From assembly GCA_963763325.1 (NCBI GenBank), contig CAVXOL010000020.1, forward strand, positions 1 to 64,000: a stretch of 64,000 bases of DNA. The letters run 5' to 3'. Origin of the DNA: JBBECJ01 sp963763325. Lineage in GTDB: Bacteria > Chloroflexota > Chloroflexia > Thermomicrobiales > CFX8. Positions 8,499 to 18,193 of this stretch are shown here, one piece after another; positions within the stretch are counted from its first letter, which is position 1; the number at the start of each line of letters is the position of its first letter. Below the pieces are notes generated by a model. It was not told the DNA's origin, did no database searches, and saw nothing but the letters and a program-made list of their open reading frames with translations. Position numbers and translations under genes: made by a program.

Positions 8499-8725
8499 GG
8501 TGCCTCCGTACCGAACCAGGCTGGTCGAGCGAGTATCTCACACACTCGGCGGCGTGCGGAGGTTGTGAGACGGTGAATGTGAGACGGGTTCTGAGACAGA
8601 AAGTCTGCGCAAATCTCACCAGAAAGTCACTCACGGCCGAGCGTGTCGAAACGGGACGTTCGTGAGACACTGCGAAGTTGCTCGCCGGCTACCCAGCGAT
8701 TGGTGACGCGAACTGCGTACAGGCC

Positions 8726-8753
8726 GGGGGTGGGACCCTGGGGCCCCACCCCC
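8726..8753 (-). terminator. GC-rich hairpin after the giant surface-protein gene
   Basis: GGGGGTGGG (8726-8734) pairs perfectly with CCCACCCCC (8745-8753) around a 10-base loop. It lies 45 bases beyond the stop at 8798. There is no clear T-run, so it may be a weak terminator or a mobile hairpin repeat. Confidence 0.45.
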
Positions 8754-8797
8754 GAACCGTGGTGCCGCTAACGCGGCCAGTCGTTGTAGCGTCTGCC

Positions 8798-9268
8798 TTA
8801 GGCCGGGTCGCCACCTGTCCGCCGTCGGCCCACGAAGGCGGACAGAGCAGCGAGGCTGAGCCCGCCCGCGGCCAGCGGCTGCTCGGGGGTGTCGTTCGTG
8901 CTCAGCGCCAGCGCGCCGGTCGCACTGAACGCCATCGAGCAGTTGGTGAAGCCGCTGGCGGCCGAGAGCAGCGCCGTGCCCCCGACCCCAAAGGTGCCGG
9001 ATGTGCTCGTGTTCAGGCCGTTGACGTAGGTCTCCACACCCGGCGACGCGGTGGCTGTCATGCCGTCGATGCCGAAGGTATTGACGTTCGGGTCGGTGCC
9101 CTGCTTGCGGAGGTTGATGCCCGGCGATGTGGTGCCGGTGTCGTTGTTCGTGCTGCCCGCCGTGGTGTTGCCGCTGATCTCCAGGCACATCGTCGTGTCG
9201 ACCTGCGCTGGAACCCGAGTCGGCGCGAATGCCAGCCCGCGCGGCGTTGGTGGCATCGGCGCAGCCAC
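8798..9268 (-). CDS. Giant surface protein, C-terminal fragment with anchor
   Basis: Asn/Thr/Gly-rich beta-helix rungs (ISGNTTAGSTNNDTGTTSPG, TFGIDGMTATASPGVETY) end in a short hydrophobic segment (PLAAGGLSLAALSAFVG) followed by RRRTGG. This sort of hydrophobic stretch plus Arg cluster is typical of surface-protein sorting or anchoring tails. It belongs to the gene that starts at 15511; several indels lie between 9268 and 10240. Confidence 0.7.
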   Translation of the reverse strand: MAAPMPPTPRGLAFAPTRVPAQVDTTMCLEISGNTTAGSTNNDTGTTSPGINLRKQGTDPNVNTFGIDGMTATASPGVETYVNGLNTSTSGTFGVGGTALLSAASGFTNCSMAFSATGALALSTNDTPEQPLAAGGLSLAALSAFVGRRRTGGDPA

Positions 9269-9319
9269 GGTGTTGTTGCAGCACGCTGGCGGTCATCGTG
9301 CTGTTGGAGTCGCGTACGA

Positions 9320-9658
9320 TCACGTAGATGCCGGGCCCGTCGGTGCCCATGACGTTGTTGCCGGAGACCGTCGTCGTGTGGGTCCGGTGCACCGGCGTTG
9401 TTGGGGTCGTCGGTACCGATCGCGATCCCGGCGCAGCCGACCGCGCTGTTGGCGTTGATGAAGTTGTTCTGGACCGTCGTCGTGACCGTGGACTGGCCCG
9501 TCGGCCTGGAGTTCGATCGCGATGCAGTCGATGTTGCGGATGCGGTTGGCCGCCGTGCCGTTGTTCGAGACGTTGTAGTTGCCCTGCCCGCTCCCGTTGA
9601 TTCCGCCGGTGACGAAGCGGTCAGGCTGGTTGCCGATGCCGCCGTTGCCGCCGTTCAT
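9320..9658 (-). CDS. Giant surface protein, beta-helix fragment
   Basis: The N-terminal half of this frame (GGNGGIGNQPDRFVTGGING, NYNVSNNGTAANRIRNI) is Gly/Asn-rich parallel beta-helix sequence; the rest is out of frame. It is one short piece of the broken 3' part of the 15511-8798 gene. Confidence 0.5.
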   Translation of the reverse strand: MNGGNGGIGNQPDRFVTGGINGSGQGNYNVSNNGTAANRIRNIDCIAIELQADGPVHGHDDGPEQLHQRQQRGRLRRDRDRYRRPQQRRCTGPTRRRSPATTSWAPTGPAST

Positions 9659-10103
9659 GAGGTTGCCGGTGACGGCGATGACATTGGTGCGCGCTCCCAG
9701 CCGTGCCGTACGTCACCGGGCGGGCCCCAGTGCCGCTGTTGGCCTGGAGCACGAAGCCGGCGCCGGCGCGGAAGTCGGTGATGGTGTTGTTGGCCAGCGT
9801 CGCCTTCGTCACGACGCCACTGGTCGAGGCCGAGGAGTTGGAGATCAGCAGGACGGCGGAGCCAGGCGTCGCCACGTCGCCGGTGTCGGTGAACAGGTTG
9901 TTCGAGATGGTGACGTTGGCGAGCGTCGCCCCCCAGTTCTGGATGTCGACGCCGTTCGCCTCGACCTGCGTGCAGCGGTTGTTGGTGAAGGTGAACGTGC
10001 CGCTGACGTTGGCCGCATTCAGGTCGTCGAACGAGACGCAGCTGTCGTCGCTGACGGTGCCCGCGCTGTTGATCGTGCCGTTGATAAAGCTGAAGCTCGC
10101 CAC
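9621..10103 (-). CDS. Giant surface protein, beta-helix fragment
   Basis: Contains repeated rungs such as SGTFTFTNNRCTQVEANGV, NVTISNNLFTDTGD and KATLANNTITDFRAGAG, as in right-handed parallel beta-helix (pectate-lyase-like, NosD-like) domains. It lies between frame changes at about 10110-10230 and 9700. Confidence 0.65.
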   Translation of the reverse strand: MASFSFINGTINSAGTVSDDSCVSFDDLNAANVSGTFTFTNNRCTQVEANGVDIQNWGATLANVTISNNLFTDTGDVATPGSAVLLISNSSASTSGVVTKATLANNTITDFRAGAGFVLQANSGTGARPVTYGTAGSAHQCHRRHRQPHERRQRRHRQPA

Positions 10104-10192
10104 CCCGGTGCCGTTGATGCCGTGCCCCGTCGTGTTCTGGATGTTCAGGTTGTTGAACGACGGCGTTGCTCGTGTTGGTCAGGGAGATGCCG

Positions 10193-11299
10193 TCACCGGT
10201 GGTGTTCTGGATGGTGCCGCCGGAGTTGTCGCCACCCTGCGCCGGTGTTGCCGTTGCCGGTCACGGCCAGGCTCCCCAATGCAGCCGTGTTGTTCAGCAC
10301 GATGCCGTTCGTCCCGCCGCTGGCGGCGATGCTCTTGAACGTCCAGCCAGCCGAGCCGATCGTCGTGCTGGTGACACTCAGCGCCGTGCCGGTCGTCGTT
10401 GTGATCGTGTTGGTCGTGCCGCCGATCACTAGCGTGCCGGCGCTGCTGGCGGAGAGGCCGGTCCCGCCGGTGTTGCTGATGACCACGCTGCCCAGGGTCG
10501 TCGTACCCGTGTTATTCGACAGGTTCACCCCGCCACCAGCACCGTTGGTCGCGCTGAGCGTGCCGATGGCCACGCTCATATTCGTCCCACCAGCCAGGCT
10601 GAGCGCCAGCCCGGCCGTGGAGGTGAGGTTGAGCTCACTGATCAGAAGGGTGTCAACGTCAGCCCCGACGATGCCGGCTGGCGCGCTGACATTGAACCCC
10701 TGCAGCTTGTTATTGACATTGAGCGTCACGGCTGCCCCGCTGCTCGGGCTGATGGTCGGTCGCGTGCCGCTGATGTTTGGCCGGGCGATCGTTCCAGATG
10801 GTGGCGTGATGCTGAAGAAGCTGTCGAAGCTCGCCCCGGTCGCCCCCTGGCCGATCAGCCACTCACCCGACAGCAGCGTGATGCCGCCTGTCGCCGTGCC
10901 GCTGTAGAGGAAGATGCGGTCGTTGGCGGCGTTCACGTCGTCGGCGTCATTCGCCGGACTGGTCCCGGTCTGCCCCGAGAGGAATTTGAACGGGCTGAAC
11001 AGGGTCCCGTTCCCGTTGGTCGCCGCGTTCGGATTGACGAACCAGATCACGGTCCCGCTGACGGCGACCGTCACGGTCATCGGCGCGCTGCAGAGCGACG
11101 GGGTTGGATTGCCGTTGTCGCAGACGGTGTAGGTGAAGGTGACGTCGCCGGTGTAACCAGGCGGTGGATCGAAGGTCGAACGCGCCGGTCGTGGTGTTGA
11201 ACGACACAAGTCCACCAGCCGGCGTGGTCGCACTGACTGTCCCGACCGTGAGTGTCGAGGTGAAGCCGGGGTCGCCAGCGTCGGGGTCGCTCGCGCCAT
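10193..11299 (-). CDS. Giant surface protein, start of the beta-helix domain
   Basis: The true coding part runs from about 11180 down to 10230. It opens with the end of the last Ig-like repeat (GYTGDVTFTYTVCDNGNPT), then WFVNPNAATNGNGTLFSPFK, a motif that commonly begins the passenger beta-helix of Pmp-like and filamentous adhesins, followed by TLNVNNKLQGFNVSAP and many NxT/GxG rungs. Extracellular; a role in adhesion or as a surface layer is likely, the ligand is unknown. Confidence 0.75.
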   Translation of the reverse strand: MARATPTLATPASPRHSRSGQSVRPRRLVDLCRSTPRPARSTFDPPPGYTGDVTFTYTVCDNGNPTPSLCSAPMTVTVAVSGTVIWFVNPNAATNGNGTLFSPFKFLSGQTGTSPANDADDVNAANDRIFLYSGTATGGITLLSGEWLIGQGATGASFDSFFSITPPSGTIARPNISGTRPTISPSSGAAVTLNVNNKLQGFNVSAPAGIVGADVDTLLISELNLTSTAGLALSLAGGTNMSVAIGTLSATNGAGGGVNLSNNTGTTTLGSVVISNTGGTGLSASSAGTLVIGGTTNTITTTTGTALSVTSTTIGSAGWTFKSIAASGGTNGIVLNNTAALGSLAVTGNGNTGAGWRQLRRHHPEHHR

Positions 11300-14200
11300 C
11301 GAGCAGGTCGCCGGCCGGCTGGGTCAGGCCGTCGATCGACAGGCGCATGTTGGTCTGGGCCGTGTAGCTCTTGGTCTGCGCCGTTGGCGCGTCGTTGACC
11401 GGCGTCACCGTGATGGTGAAGGTCTGCGTCGCCGACTCGTTGACGCCGCCGTTGGCCGTGCCGCCATCGTCAGTCAGTTTGACGCTGACGGTCGCCGTCC
11501 CGTTCTTGTTCGCTCCAGCCGTGTAGGTCAACGTGCCGTTGGCACTGACGGACGGCTGGCTGCTGAACAGGCCAGTGTTGTCGGTGGTCACGACGAAGGT
11601 GAGCACCTGGCCGGACTCGTTCGGGCCAGCGCTGATGCCCGTCGCCCACGGGTTCACCGTCTGGGCACCGGCATCCTCGCCCACCGTCTGGTCCGCGCCC
11701 TCGGCGAAGCTTGGTGCATCGTTGACGGCATTGACAGTGATGGTGAAGGACTGGACTGTGGACGTGTCCTGTCCGCCGTTGGCGGTCCCACCGTTGTCCT
11801 GCACGACTACATCGAAGGTGGCCGTGCCGTAGGCGTTCGCCGCCGGGGTATAGGTCAGCGTGCCGTTGGCAGCGACCGCTGGCGGCGTGGTGAAGGTCAA
11901 CGTTGGCTGGGCCACGACGTTGCTGACCGTGTAAGCCAGGATCGTCTGGCCGCTCTCATTGGCCGGGCCAGTGCTGACGCTCGTCACCCAGCCAGTCACG
12001 GTCTGCGCACCAGCATCCTCGTTGACGGCCGGCGGGTTGGCGGCCGTGAAGCTCGGCCGATCGTTGATGGCCGTGATCGTGATCGTGAAGGTCACGGGAG
12101 CCGTCGTGTCGACCCCGCTGTTGGCCGTGCCGCCGTCATCGGACAGCGTGACGGTCACCGTCGTCGTGCCGCTGGCATTGACGGCTGGTGTGAAGCTGAG
12201 CGTGCCGCTGGCGCTGATCGCTGGCTGGCTGCTGAACAGACTGGTGTCGTCGGCGGTGGCGGTGAAGGTCAACGCCTGCCCCGACTCGTTCGGACCGGCC
12301 GAGACCGCGCTGGCCCAGGCCGCCGAGTAGGCACCCGCATCCTCGTTGACGGTCACATTGCCGCCTGGCGTGAAGCTTGGTGCGTCGTTGACCGGCGTAA
12401 TGGTAAGCATGAAGGTCTGCGTCACCGACGCCAGGTCGTCACCAGGAACCCCTGGTGTGCCAGCGTCGTCGATGAGCACTACGTCGATGGTGGCCGTGCC
12501 AAAGGTGTTCGCGGTCGTCTGGAAGGTGAGATTGCCAGTCACGACGTTGATGCTTGGCGGCTGGCTGAAGGTGAGCGAGCCGGTCGTCCCGGTGACCGTC
12601 GTCGTCAGCGTGAGCCCCTGGCTCGACTCGTCACTCGCTCCGGCACTGATGCCAGTGGCGAAGGCGCTTAGCGTCACGAGGCCCGCATCCTCCAGCGCCT
12701 CCGCAGTCGTCGGCATGTCGAACGTCGGCGCGTCGTTGACGGCGGTGATGCTGATGCTGACCGTCGCGGCACTCGACTCTGCGTGGCCGTCGTTGACGGT
12801 GAAGGTGAAGCTATCGGTGCCGTTGAAGTTGGTGCCCGGCGTGTAGAGGACCGTCGCGCTACAGGTGTTCACGGCGGTGCAGTCCGCAGCACTGATCGTC
12901 CCGAGCGAGCCGTTGCTCGGCCCGGCGGCAATCGCGAACGTCAGATTCTCGTCATCGGCGTCCGATGCGGTCAAGGTAATGGAGAGCGGCACGTCCTCGT
13001 CGGTGCTGACGCTCTGGGCGTCCGCGACCGGCAGGGCGTTGATCTTGATCGTGACGGTCGCGACGTTGGAGTCCGCCTGTCCGTCGTTGGCCATGTAGGT
13101 GAAGCTGTCGGCGATGGTGCCGGCATCGGCCGTGTAGCTGAATGAACCGTCGGTGTTGAGTGTCAACGTGCCACCCGTGACGTCGCTGACCAGCACCGCC
13201 GTGAGCGTATTCCCATCGGCGTCGGTGTCGTTGCCGAGCACACCAGGAGCCGGCACGCTCAGCGTCACCACGCCGTCGGTGTCGTAGCTGTCATTGGCTG
13301 CAACCGGTGCGTCAGCGAGCGGGCTGATGGTAATCGAGATCGTCGCCACCGCCGAGGTCGCCGTGCCGTCACTGACCGTGAAGGTGAAGCTGTCATCGCC
13401 AGTGACATCGGCGTTCGGGGTGTAGGTCACCGTCGCCGAGCAACTGCCTGCGGTGCAGGTCGGCGTGCCAATCGCGCCGAGGCTGCCGTTGGTCGGCCCG
13501 GTCCCGATCGCGAAGGTCAGGCTGTCGCCGTCAATATCACTGCCCGTCAGCGTAATCGTCGTCGCCAGATCTTCCGTTGTGCTGACGCTCTGGCTACTGG
13601 CCGTCGGTGCGTCGTTAACCGGTGACACGGTGATGAAGAACTGCTGCGCACTTGACGTATCAACGCCACCGTTGTCCGTGCCGCCGTCGTCCTTGACGAC
13701 CAGCGTGATGGTCGCCGTGCCAAAGGCGTCCTCGGCTGGCGTGAAGGTCAGTGTGCCGTCAGAAGCCACGGCCGGCCCGCTGCTAAAGAGCGCCTCGTTG
13801 GTGTTCTCAGTGACCACGAACGTCAGCGTCTGGGTACTCTCGTTGCTGGGTCCCGTGTTCAGGTCGGTCGCCCAGCCGGGGATGGTCGTCAGCCCTCCGT
13901 CTTCGGCCACATTGGGGTTGCCGCCCCCGGTGAACGAGGGCGCGTCGTTGACCGGCGTGACGGTCACGGACACCGTCGCCGTGTCACTCCCGCCATTGCC
14001 GTCGTTGGCGATGTAGACAAAGGAATCCGCCCCGTTCTGGTTCGAGAACGTGGTGTAGAAGACGACGGTCCCATTATTGGTCTCGTCCCCTGGTCCCGAC
14101 GGCGAATTCGGTGGAAAGGACATCGATAGCGTCTCGCCGGTATCCGGAGCGATCGTGTCATTCGCCAGCACATCGAGCGTGGTCAGGCCACTGTCCTCGA

Positions 14201-14405
14201 GGACCGTGAAGGTGTCGTCGACCGCGTCAGGCGGGTCATTGACCGGGGTGATCGTGATGGTGACGGTGGCTGCCGCCGACTGCCCACCCTGACTATCGTG
14301 GGCCGTGTAGGTAAAGCTGTCATTGCCGAAGATGTTCGCGTCCGGCGTATAGAGGAAGCTGCCATCGGCGTTGAGGGTGAGCGAGCCACTGCTGACATCG
14401 GTCAC
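10947..14405 (-). CDS. Giant surface protein, cadherin-like/Ig-like repeat region
   Basis: About ten tandem repeats of 85-105 residues, each opening with a variant of PVNDAPSFT...V.EDAG and containing GTLTFTPA.NAFGTATITV..DDGGT, the pattern of cadherin-like/VCBS-type Ig folds that often bind Ca2+ through the ND and DxD positions. The 1152 aa frame is correct down to about 11180 and then shifts into the beta-helix frame. The gene is on the minus strand; the long open frames on the plus strand opposite it are GC-driven mirrors. Confidence 0.85.
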   Translation of the reverse strand: MTDVSSGSLTLNADGSFLYTPDANIFGNDSFTYTAHDSQGGQSAAATVTITITPVNDPPDAVDDTFTVLEDSGLTTLDVLANDTIAPDTGETLSMSFPPNSPSGPGDETNNGTVVFYTTFSNQNGADSFVYIANDGNGGSDTATVSVTVTPVNDAPSFTGGGNPNVAEDGGLTTIPGWATDLNTGPSNESTQTLTFVVTENTNEALFSSGPAVASDGTLTFTPAEDAFGTATITLVVKDDGGTDNGGVDTSSAQQFFITVSPVNDAPTASSQSVSTTEDLATTITLTGSDIDGDSLTFAIGTGPTNGSLGAIGTPTCTAGSCSATVTYTPNADVTGDDSFTFTVSDGTATSAVATISITISPLADAPVAANDSYDTDGVVTLSVPAPGVLGNDTDADGNTLTAVLVSDVTGGTLTLNTDGSFSYTADAGTIADSFTYMANDGQADSNVATVTIKINALPVADAQSVSTDEDVPLSITLTASDADDENLTFAIAAGPSNGSLGTISAADCTAVNTCSATVLYTPGTNFNGTDSFTFTVNDGHAESSAATVSISITAVNDAPTFDMPTTAEALEDAGLVTLSAFATGISAGASDESSQGLTLTTTVTGTTGSLTFSQPPSINVVTGNLTFQTTANTFGTATIDVVLIDDAGTPGVPGDDLASVTQTFMLTITPVNDAPSFTPGGNVTVNEDAGAYSAAWASAVSAGPNESGQALTFTATADDTSLFSSQPAISASGTLSFTPAVNASGTTTVTVTLSDDGGTANSGVDTTAPVTFTITITAINDRPSFTAANPPAVNEDAGAQTVTGWVTSVSTGPANESGQTILAYTVSNVVAQPTLTFTTPPAVAANGTLTYTPAANAYGTATFDVVVQDNGGTANGGQDTSTVQSFTITVNAVNDAPSFAEGADQTVGEDAGAQTVNPWATGISAGPNESGQVLTFVVTTDNTGLFSSQPSVSANGTLTYTAGANKNGTATVSVKLTDDGGTANGGVNESATQTFTITVTPVNDAPTAQTKSYTAQTNMRLSIDGLTQPAGDLLDGASDPDAGDPGFTSTLTVGTVSATTPAGGLVSFNTTTGAFDLRSTAWLHRRRHLHLHRLRQRQSNPVALQRADDRDGRRQRDRDLVRQSERGDQRERDPVQPVQIPLGADRDQSGE

Positions 14406-15511
14406 AGCTCGGCCGTGAGGGGATCGCCGTCTGGGTCGGTGTCGTTGCCGAGGACGCCAGGGGCGGCGGTGTTGAGCGCGCCATCTTCAGTCACCGTGTA
14501 ACTATCGTTGACAGCGGTTGGCGGCTCGTTGAAGTTCAGCGTCACGGTCGCGGTTGAACTGCCGACCGGGTTGGTCAGCGTGTAGGTAAACGTGTCAGTG
14601 GCGACCGGTGTCAGCGGCGCGGTGTAGGTGAAACTGCCGTCGAGATTGAGCACGACACTGCCGCCGGCGGAGGTCGTCGCATCGTAGGCGGTGATCGTTG
14701 CGCCGTTGACCTCGTCATTGCCGAGCACACCCGGTGCCGCAACCGTGCCGGTGAAGGTATCGTCAACGAGGTACTCGTCATCGTTGGCGACCGTGAAGTG
14801 GATGACCTCGATTGTGACCGTCGCGCTGCTCGTGGCGGTGCCATTCGAGATCGAGTAGCCGAAGCTGTCCGTGCCGGCGAACCCGGCTGGTGGCGTGTAG
14901 GTGAACCCACCATCCGGCGCGACGCTGACCGTCCCGCCCTGGCTGGAGACGGCGTCGAATCCAATGACCGTCCCGGAGTTGCTGGCGTCGTTGGCCAGCA
15001 CCCCTGGCGCCGCGACGGTCAACGGCGTCTCGAAGCCGGTGACGTAGGTGTCGTTGGCGGCGACCGGCGCGGAGGGCGCGATCCGGAACAGCGTTTGCCC
15101 GGACCGACAAGTGCCGTCCGGTCTCGCCAGCAACAGTCGTGCCCGAGAGGTGCTGCTCGGTGGGAGGTTGGCGCAGACGAGCGTCTCGGTCGGACCGTGC
15201 AGGATCACTGTCTGCTCGGTGAACATGCAGGGCAGGAACGGCAGCGCTAGTCGCAGCGTATCGATGTAGGCCGTGGTGCAAGCGACGACGGCGGGACTGC
15301 TCGGCGAGAGGTTGACCTTCGTGTAGCCGGCGCCACACTCGGTTCCGTTGAACGCGAACAGTTGACCGGAGCGGTCCTGACAGACGAAGCTCAGCGTCCG
15401 TGGTGTCTGCGCCTCGGCCGTGTGCCAAGCGAGCAACACGCCAGCGAGCAGCACCACGCCGATCAGTGCGAGATGGATCAGACCAACGCGGCGCGTGGTG
15501 GTGCGGAACAT
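14402..15511 (-). CDS. Giant cadherin-repeat surface protein, N-terminal part
   Basis: The start ATG at 15511 has GGAGGGGG upstream. A signal peptide (Arg-rich start, LIHLALIGVVLLAGVLLAWH core, cut after AEA) is followed by a Cys-containing N-terminal domain of about 130 residues and then the first three Ig-like repeats (VAANDTYVTGFETPLTVAAPGV..., VANDDEYLVDD..., AVNDSYTVTEDGALNTAAPGV...). At 14402-14405 a single-base change switches to the next frame (LTAEL then VTDVSSGSL). The assembled protein would be about 2230 aa: signal, about 13 repeats, beta-helix, anchor. Monocistronic as far as visible. Confidence 0.85.
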   Translation of the reverse strand: MFRTTTRRVGLIHLALIGVVLLAGVLLAWHTAEAQTPRTLSFVCQDRSGQLFAFNGTECGAGYTKVNLSPSSPAVVACTTAYIDTLRLALPFLPCMFTEQTVILHGPTETLVCANLPPSSTSRARLLLARPDGTCRSGQTLFRIAPSAPVAANDTYVTGFETPLTVAAPGVLANDASNSGTVIGFDAVSSQGGTVSVAPDGGFTYTPPAGFAGTDSFGYSISNGTATSSATVTIEVIHFTVANDDEYLVDDTFTGTVAAPGVLGNDEVNGATITAYDATTSAGGSVVLNLDGSFTYTAPLTPVATDTFTYTLTNPVGSSTATVTLNFNEPPTAVNDSYTVTEDGALNTAAPGVLGNDTDPDGDPLTAEL

Positions 15512-16554
15512 CTCGACCCCCTCCGAACGCCGTGTTCAACGGGTTCGCGATCATCCTGTGAGATCGCCGATCAATCAGGCGATCCGCGCTGACGTGTCGA
15601 TGGACGTGAGTACTCGTCGCAGTATCATCGAGGAACAACGGGCTGGACAACGAGGATTGACGGTGTTGGGACGAAAGTACCAGATCAGCATGATCCGGGC
15701 TTGCCGTCGTGTCGCTGGCATCCTTGCGCCACTACTCACGGCATCGGGAGTCATTCGGTCTGCGGTACGGGCAGCATAGGACGCGGGAGGCGTTTCGTCA
15801 ACCTCTTCGTGTGTCACCGAACTTTCACATGCGCAGAAGCAACTCGAAGCCACAGATGCCGTCCAGACCGAATCAGCAGCACCCTCAGCGCTGGCAGAAC
15901 CTCCCACATCGTCGTGCATCCTCGACGCACGCACCGACGCATGGTCGTCTTGGCAAGCCGACCGCAGCCCCTGCTCCGGCATACGGTACTGGCTGGCACG
16001 CCTCGGGGCGTCGACCCACATCCACGGTTGGTGGTCCTGATCGCGGCGCTGGATAATCCCGAACACGGCATGATTGCGATCTCCCAGCAACGGCTGATCG
16101 ATCTTCAGACCAAGATGACTCCGGAACGTCGGCGACAGGCGGTTGGACGATCTCGAGTTCAGCTCAGACCGTGGCCGGTACACAGGGGTAGTCGCTATGC
16201 GCACGGCTGATGGCGCAACGAGGTCGCCGGGCGAAGCTGCACCGTGGGTTGATCGTCTCAAAACTCGTGAACATGGACAATGCATGAGACACACTTGGCA
16301 CCTGAAGCCGCATCAGCGTGCGGGAACGCATGCCTCGCAGCGACGAATGGTAATACATCCGGGCCAGGTGAAAAGGGTCATCATCACGGTTGCAGCGCTG
16401 AGCACCAGGGCGTCAGTCGCAATGCTGCGAACCTCAGTAGTCTCACCGCGTCCGATGCGCGGCTCGCGGCCGGTCGTACGGAGCACATGTAGCACCCGGA
16501 AAGCTGCGTCGTCCCCGGCCGGTGCTGTTAGTCACGACGAGAAGGGAGATCAAA
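15512..16554. other. About 1 kb with no assignable gene
   Basis: Open frames on both strands (for example 15600-15779 plus, starting MDVSTRRSIIEEQRAG) show no family motif and lack good ribosome sites. Given the indel density nearby, a broken gene cannot be excluded. Confidence 0.35.
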
Positions 16555-16620
16555 GTGTATGCCGGTGGCGGTCTCGTGACACTGCTGCTCGTCATCATCC
16601 TGCTTAGCGTCCTCTTGTAG
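16555..16620 (+). CDS. 21-residue hydrophobic micro-protein
   Basis: GTG start with AAGGGAG six to seven bases upstream. The product opens VYAGGG and continues as an uninterrupted membrane segment (LVTLLLVIILLSVLL) to a TAG stop. The Gly-rich start followed by a single Leu/Ile/Val helix resembles tiny single-span membrane proteins common in bacteria. Function unknown. It is credible because the ribosome site, the length and the composition agree, but conservation has not been tested. Confidence 0.55.
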   Translation: MYAGGGLVTLLLVIILLSVLL

Positions 16621-16921
16621 TCACCTAGGAATGATTGACGTGTACGGAATTCGGGCAGCGCATTGGTTGCCCGTTGCTCCGTCTGCAGTCCTCGATCGAC
16701 CGTGTCGGCCAGTTTCCGGTCTGCAATGAGTCGCTCATGTTCGATCGATGCCGTTCGTGTCCGATGCTCCGGATCGCAGCCCAGCAGACTGGGTCAGGAC
16801 GCGGGTGGCCAGGCAGGGTGCCGGTCGTCGGCACTGATCGTGCGTCGTACACGCGTAAGGCGCATGGCACAGAGACTGTTTCGATACGGTCTGACGATAC
16901 AGCGACACGATAGGGCCAGCG

Positions 16922-17688
16922 ATGAGTAAGTTGCAACCCGGTGACGCGACGCCGTCCCAGTCCCAGTCGCTTCCGCCGCTCGATCCGACGCATCCAGCCT
17001 GGTTCACCAACCAGGCAGCACTGGCACTGCTCACACGTTTCACGACCGTCCACGGCTATAGTCAGATGCTCAGGCGTGTCGTCGAACACGCTCCAGAGGA
17101 CGCGGTTCGTCTCGATCGGTATGCCCACGCGATCGAGCGCGAAGTCGCGGACCTGGGACGCCTCATGCAGCAGTATCTCGAGGCCATGCACCTGCACGCG
17201 GGATTGGTGACGCTCATGCCGCAGCCGGTTGGACTGCGTGACCTGCTCGACGCGATCGCGGAGTCGTCGTCCCGTCTCCCCGAGTGGACCGAGCGGCACC
17301 GGCTCGAGATTGAGCAACCGGAGGCCCTGATCGGCCAGTGGGATCCGCACTGGGTCATACCGGCGCTGTCGGCCGTCGTCTCGAATGCCATGAAGTTCAC
17401 GCCCGATGGCGGCACGATCCAGATCCAGGTCCGCCGGCAGGACGGACCGGCCGTCGTGACGGTCCAGGATCCAGGACTAGGGATTCTTGAGGACGAGCGT
17501 GAGCGCGTCCTGCTCCCCTTCGTCCGTGGCGCGGCCGCCAAGGCACGGTCCCTGGCTGGGGCTTGGGACTCTACATCGCCGATCAGGCGATACGGGCGCA
17601 TGGTGGGAGCATTGACCTGCGTGGCGCACCTGACGCGGGGTCGACGGTGACGATCCGGCTACCCCTTCAGCCCGAGCCGGTCGCCTGA
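16922..17688 (+). CDS. Histidine-kinase-like ATPase without a canonical H-box (frameshifted)
   Basis: About 255 aa. The N-terminal helical part (LLTRFTTVHGYSQMLRRVVEH ...) sits where HisKA would be, but the usual SHELRTP motif is absent. The ATPase is good: N box VVSNAMKFTPDGG, then QDPGLGILEDERERVLLPFVRG. At 17558-17561 a G-run seems one base short: the frame switches from AGAWDST to GLGLYIADQAIRAHGG, the normal G2 box, and ends at 17688. It converges on, and overlaps by about 20 bases, the receiver gene on the other strand. Confidence 0.75.
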
Positions 17689-18105
17689 TCGCGGCCACCA
17701 TCTGGTGGTGGTGACGCCAGGAGCTGCTGACAAATGGTCGTCAGCAGTTCGTCGATATCAAAGGGCTTCTCGACGATGACGCAGCCGTGGTCGCGGAACA
17801 TCGGTCCTTGACCTCGGAGCAGCTGGGCATCGGCCGAGCAGATGATCACGGGACGCTGCACCACCGATTCGTCGCCGCAGAGCGCCACGATGACATCCCA
17901 GGCCTGGAACCGATCGCCGAGATGCAGGTCGAGGATGACGAGGTCAGGAGCTGTCTGTCCGACAAACTGGACCGGATCGTCGACGCCCGGCCAGAGCACG
18001 GCCGTATACGACGCATCGGACAGCAACTCGCCGAGCAACTGCCGGTGTGGCGGAATCATCATCGATGACGGCGATACTCGGTCGTGTGTCAGCGGCAACG
18101 TCCAT
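17667..18105 (-). CDS. Single-domain response regulator (receiver only, frameshifted)
   Basis: The start is ATG at 18105 (MDVAADTRPSIAVIDDD, giving the acidic pocket). A frame change near 18045-18055 leads to LLGELLSDASYTAVLWPG, the phospho-Asp segment LVILDLHLGD, the Thr/Ser site IICSAD and the Lys IVEKPFDI. There is no output domain; the tail is Gly/Pro-rich. The ATPase opposite it may be its partner. Probably a CheY-like phosphorelay element. Confidence 0.72.
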
Positions 18106-18193
18106 GGCGCATCACTTCATATTCTGACAGATCGAACGTGAGGCAAGTATAGGACACCCGTGGTCCGCGGTCCCTCGCCCAATGGTCACGACG

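Noticed and set aside
9579..10907. Long plus-strand open frames opposite the giant surface-protein gene
   Set aside because: They mirror the GC-rich codon pattern of the minus-strand repeats, show only low-complexity Pro/Val/Arg sequence and lack ribosome sites.
15575..16294. 239-codon minus-strand open frame
   Set aside because: No family motif, no ribosome site and unnatural composition; it could hide a broken gene but I cannot support one.
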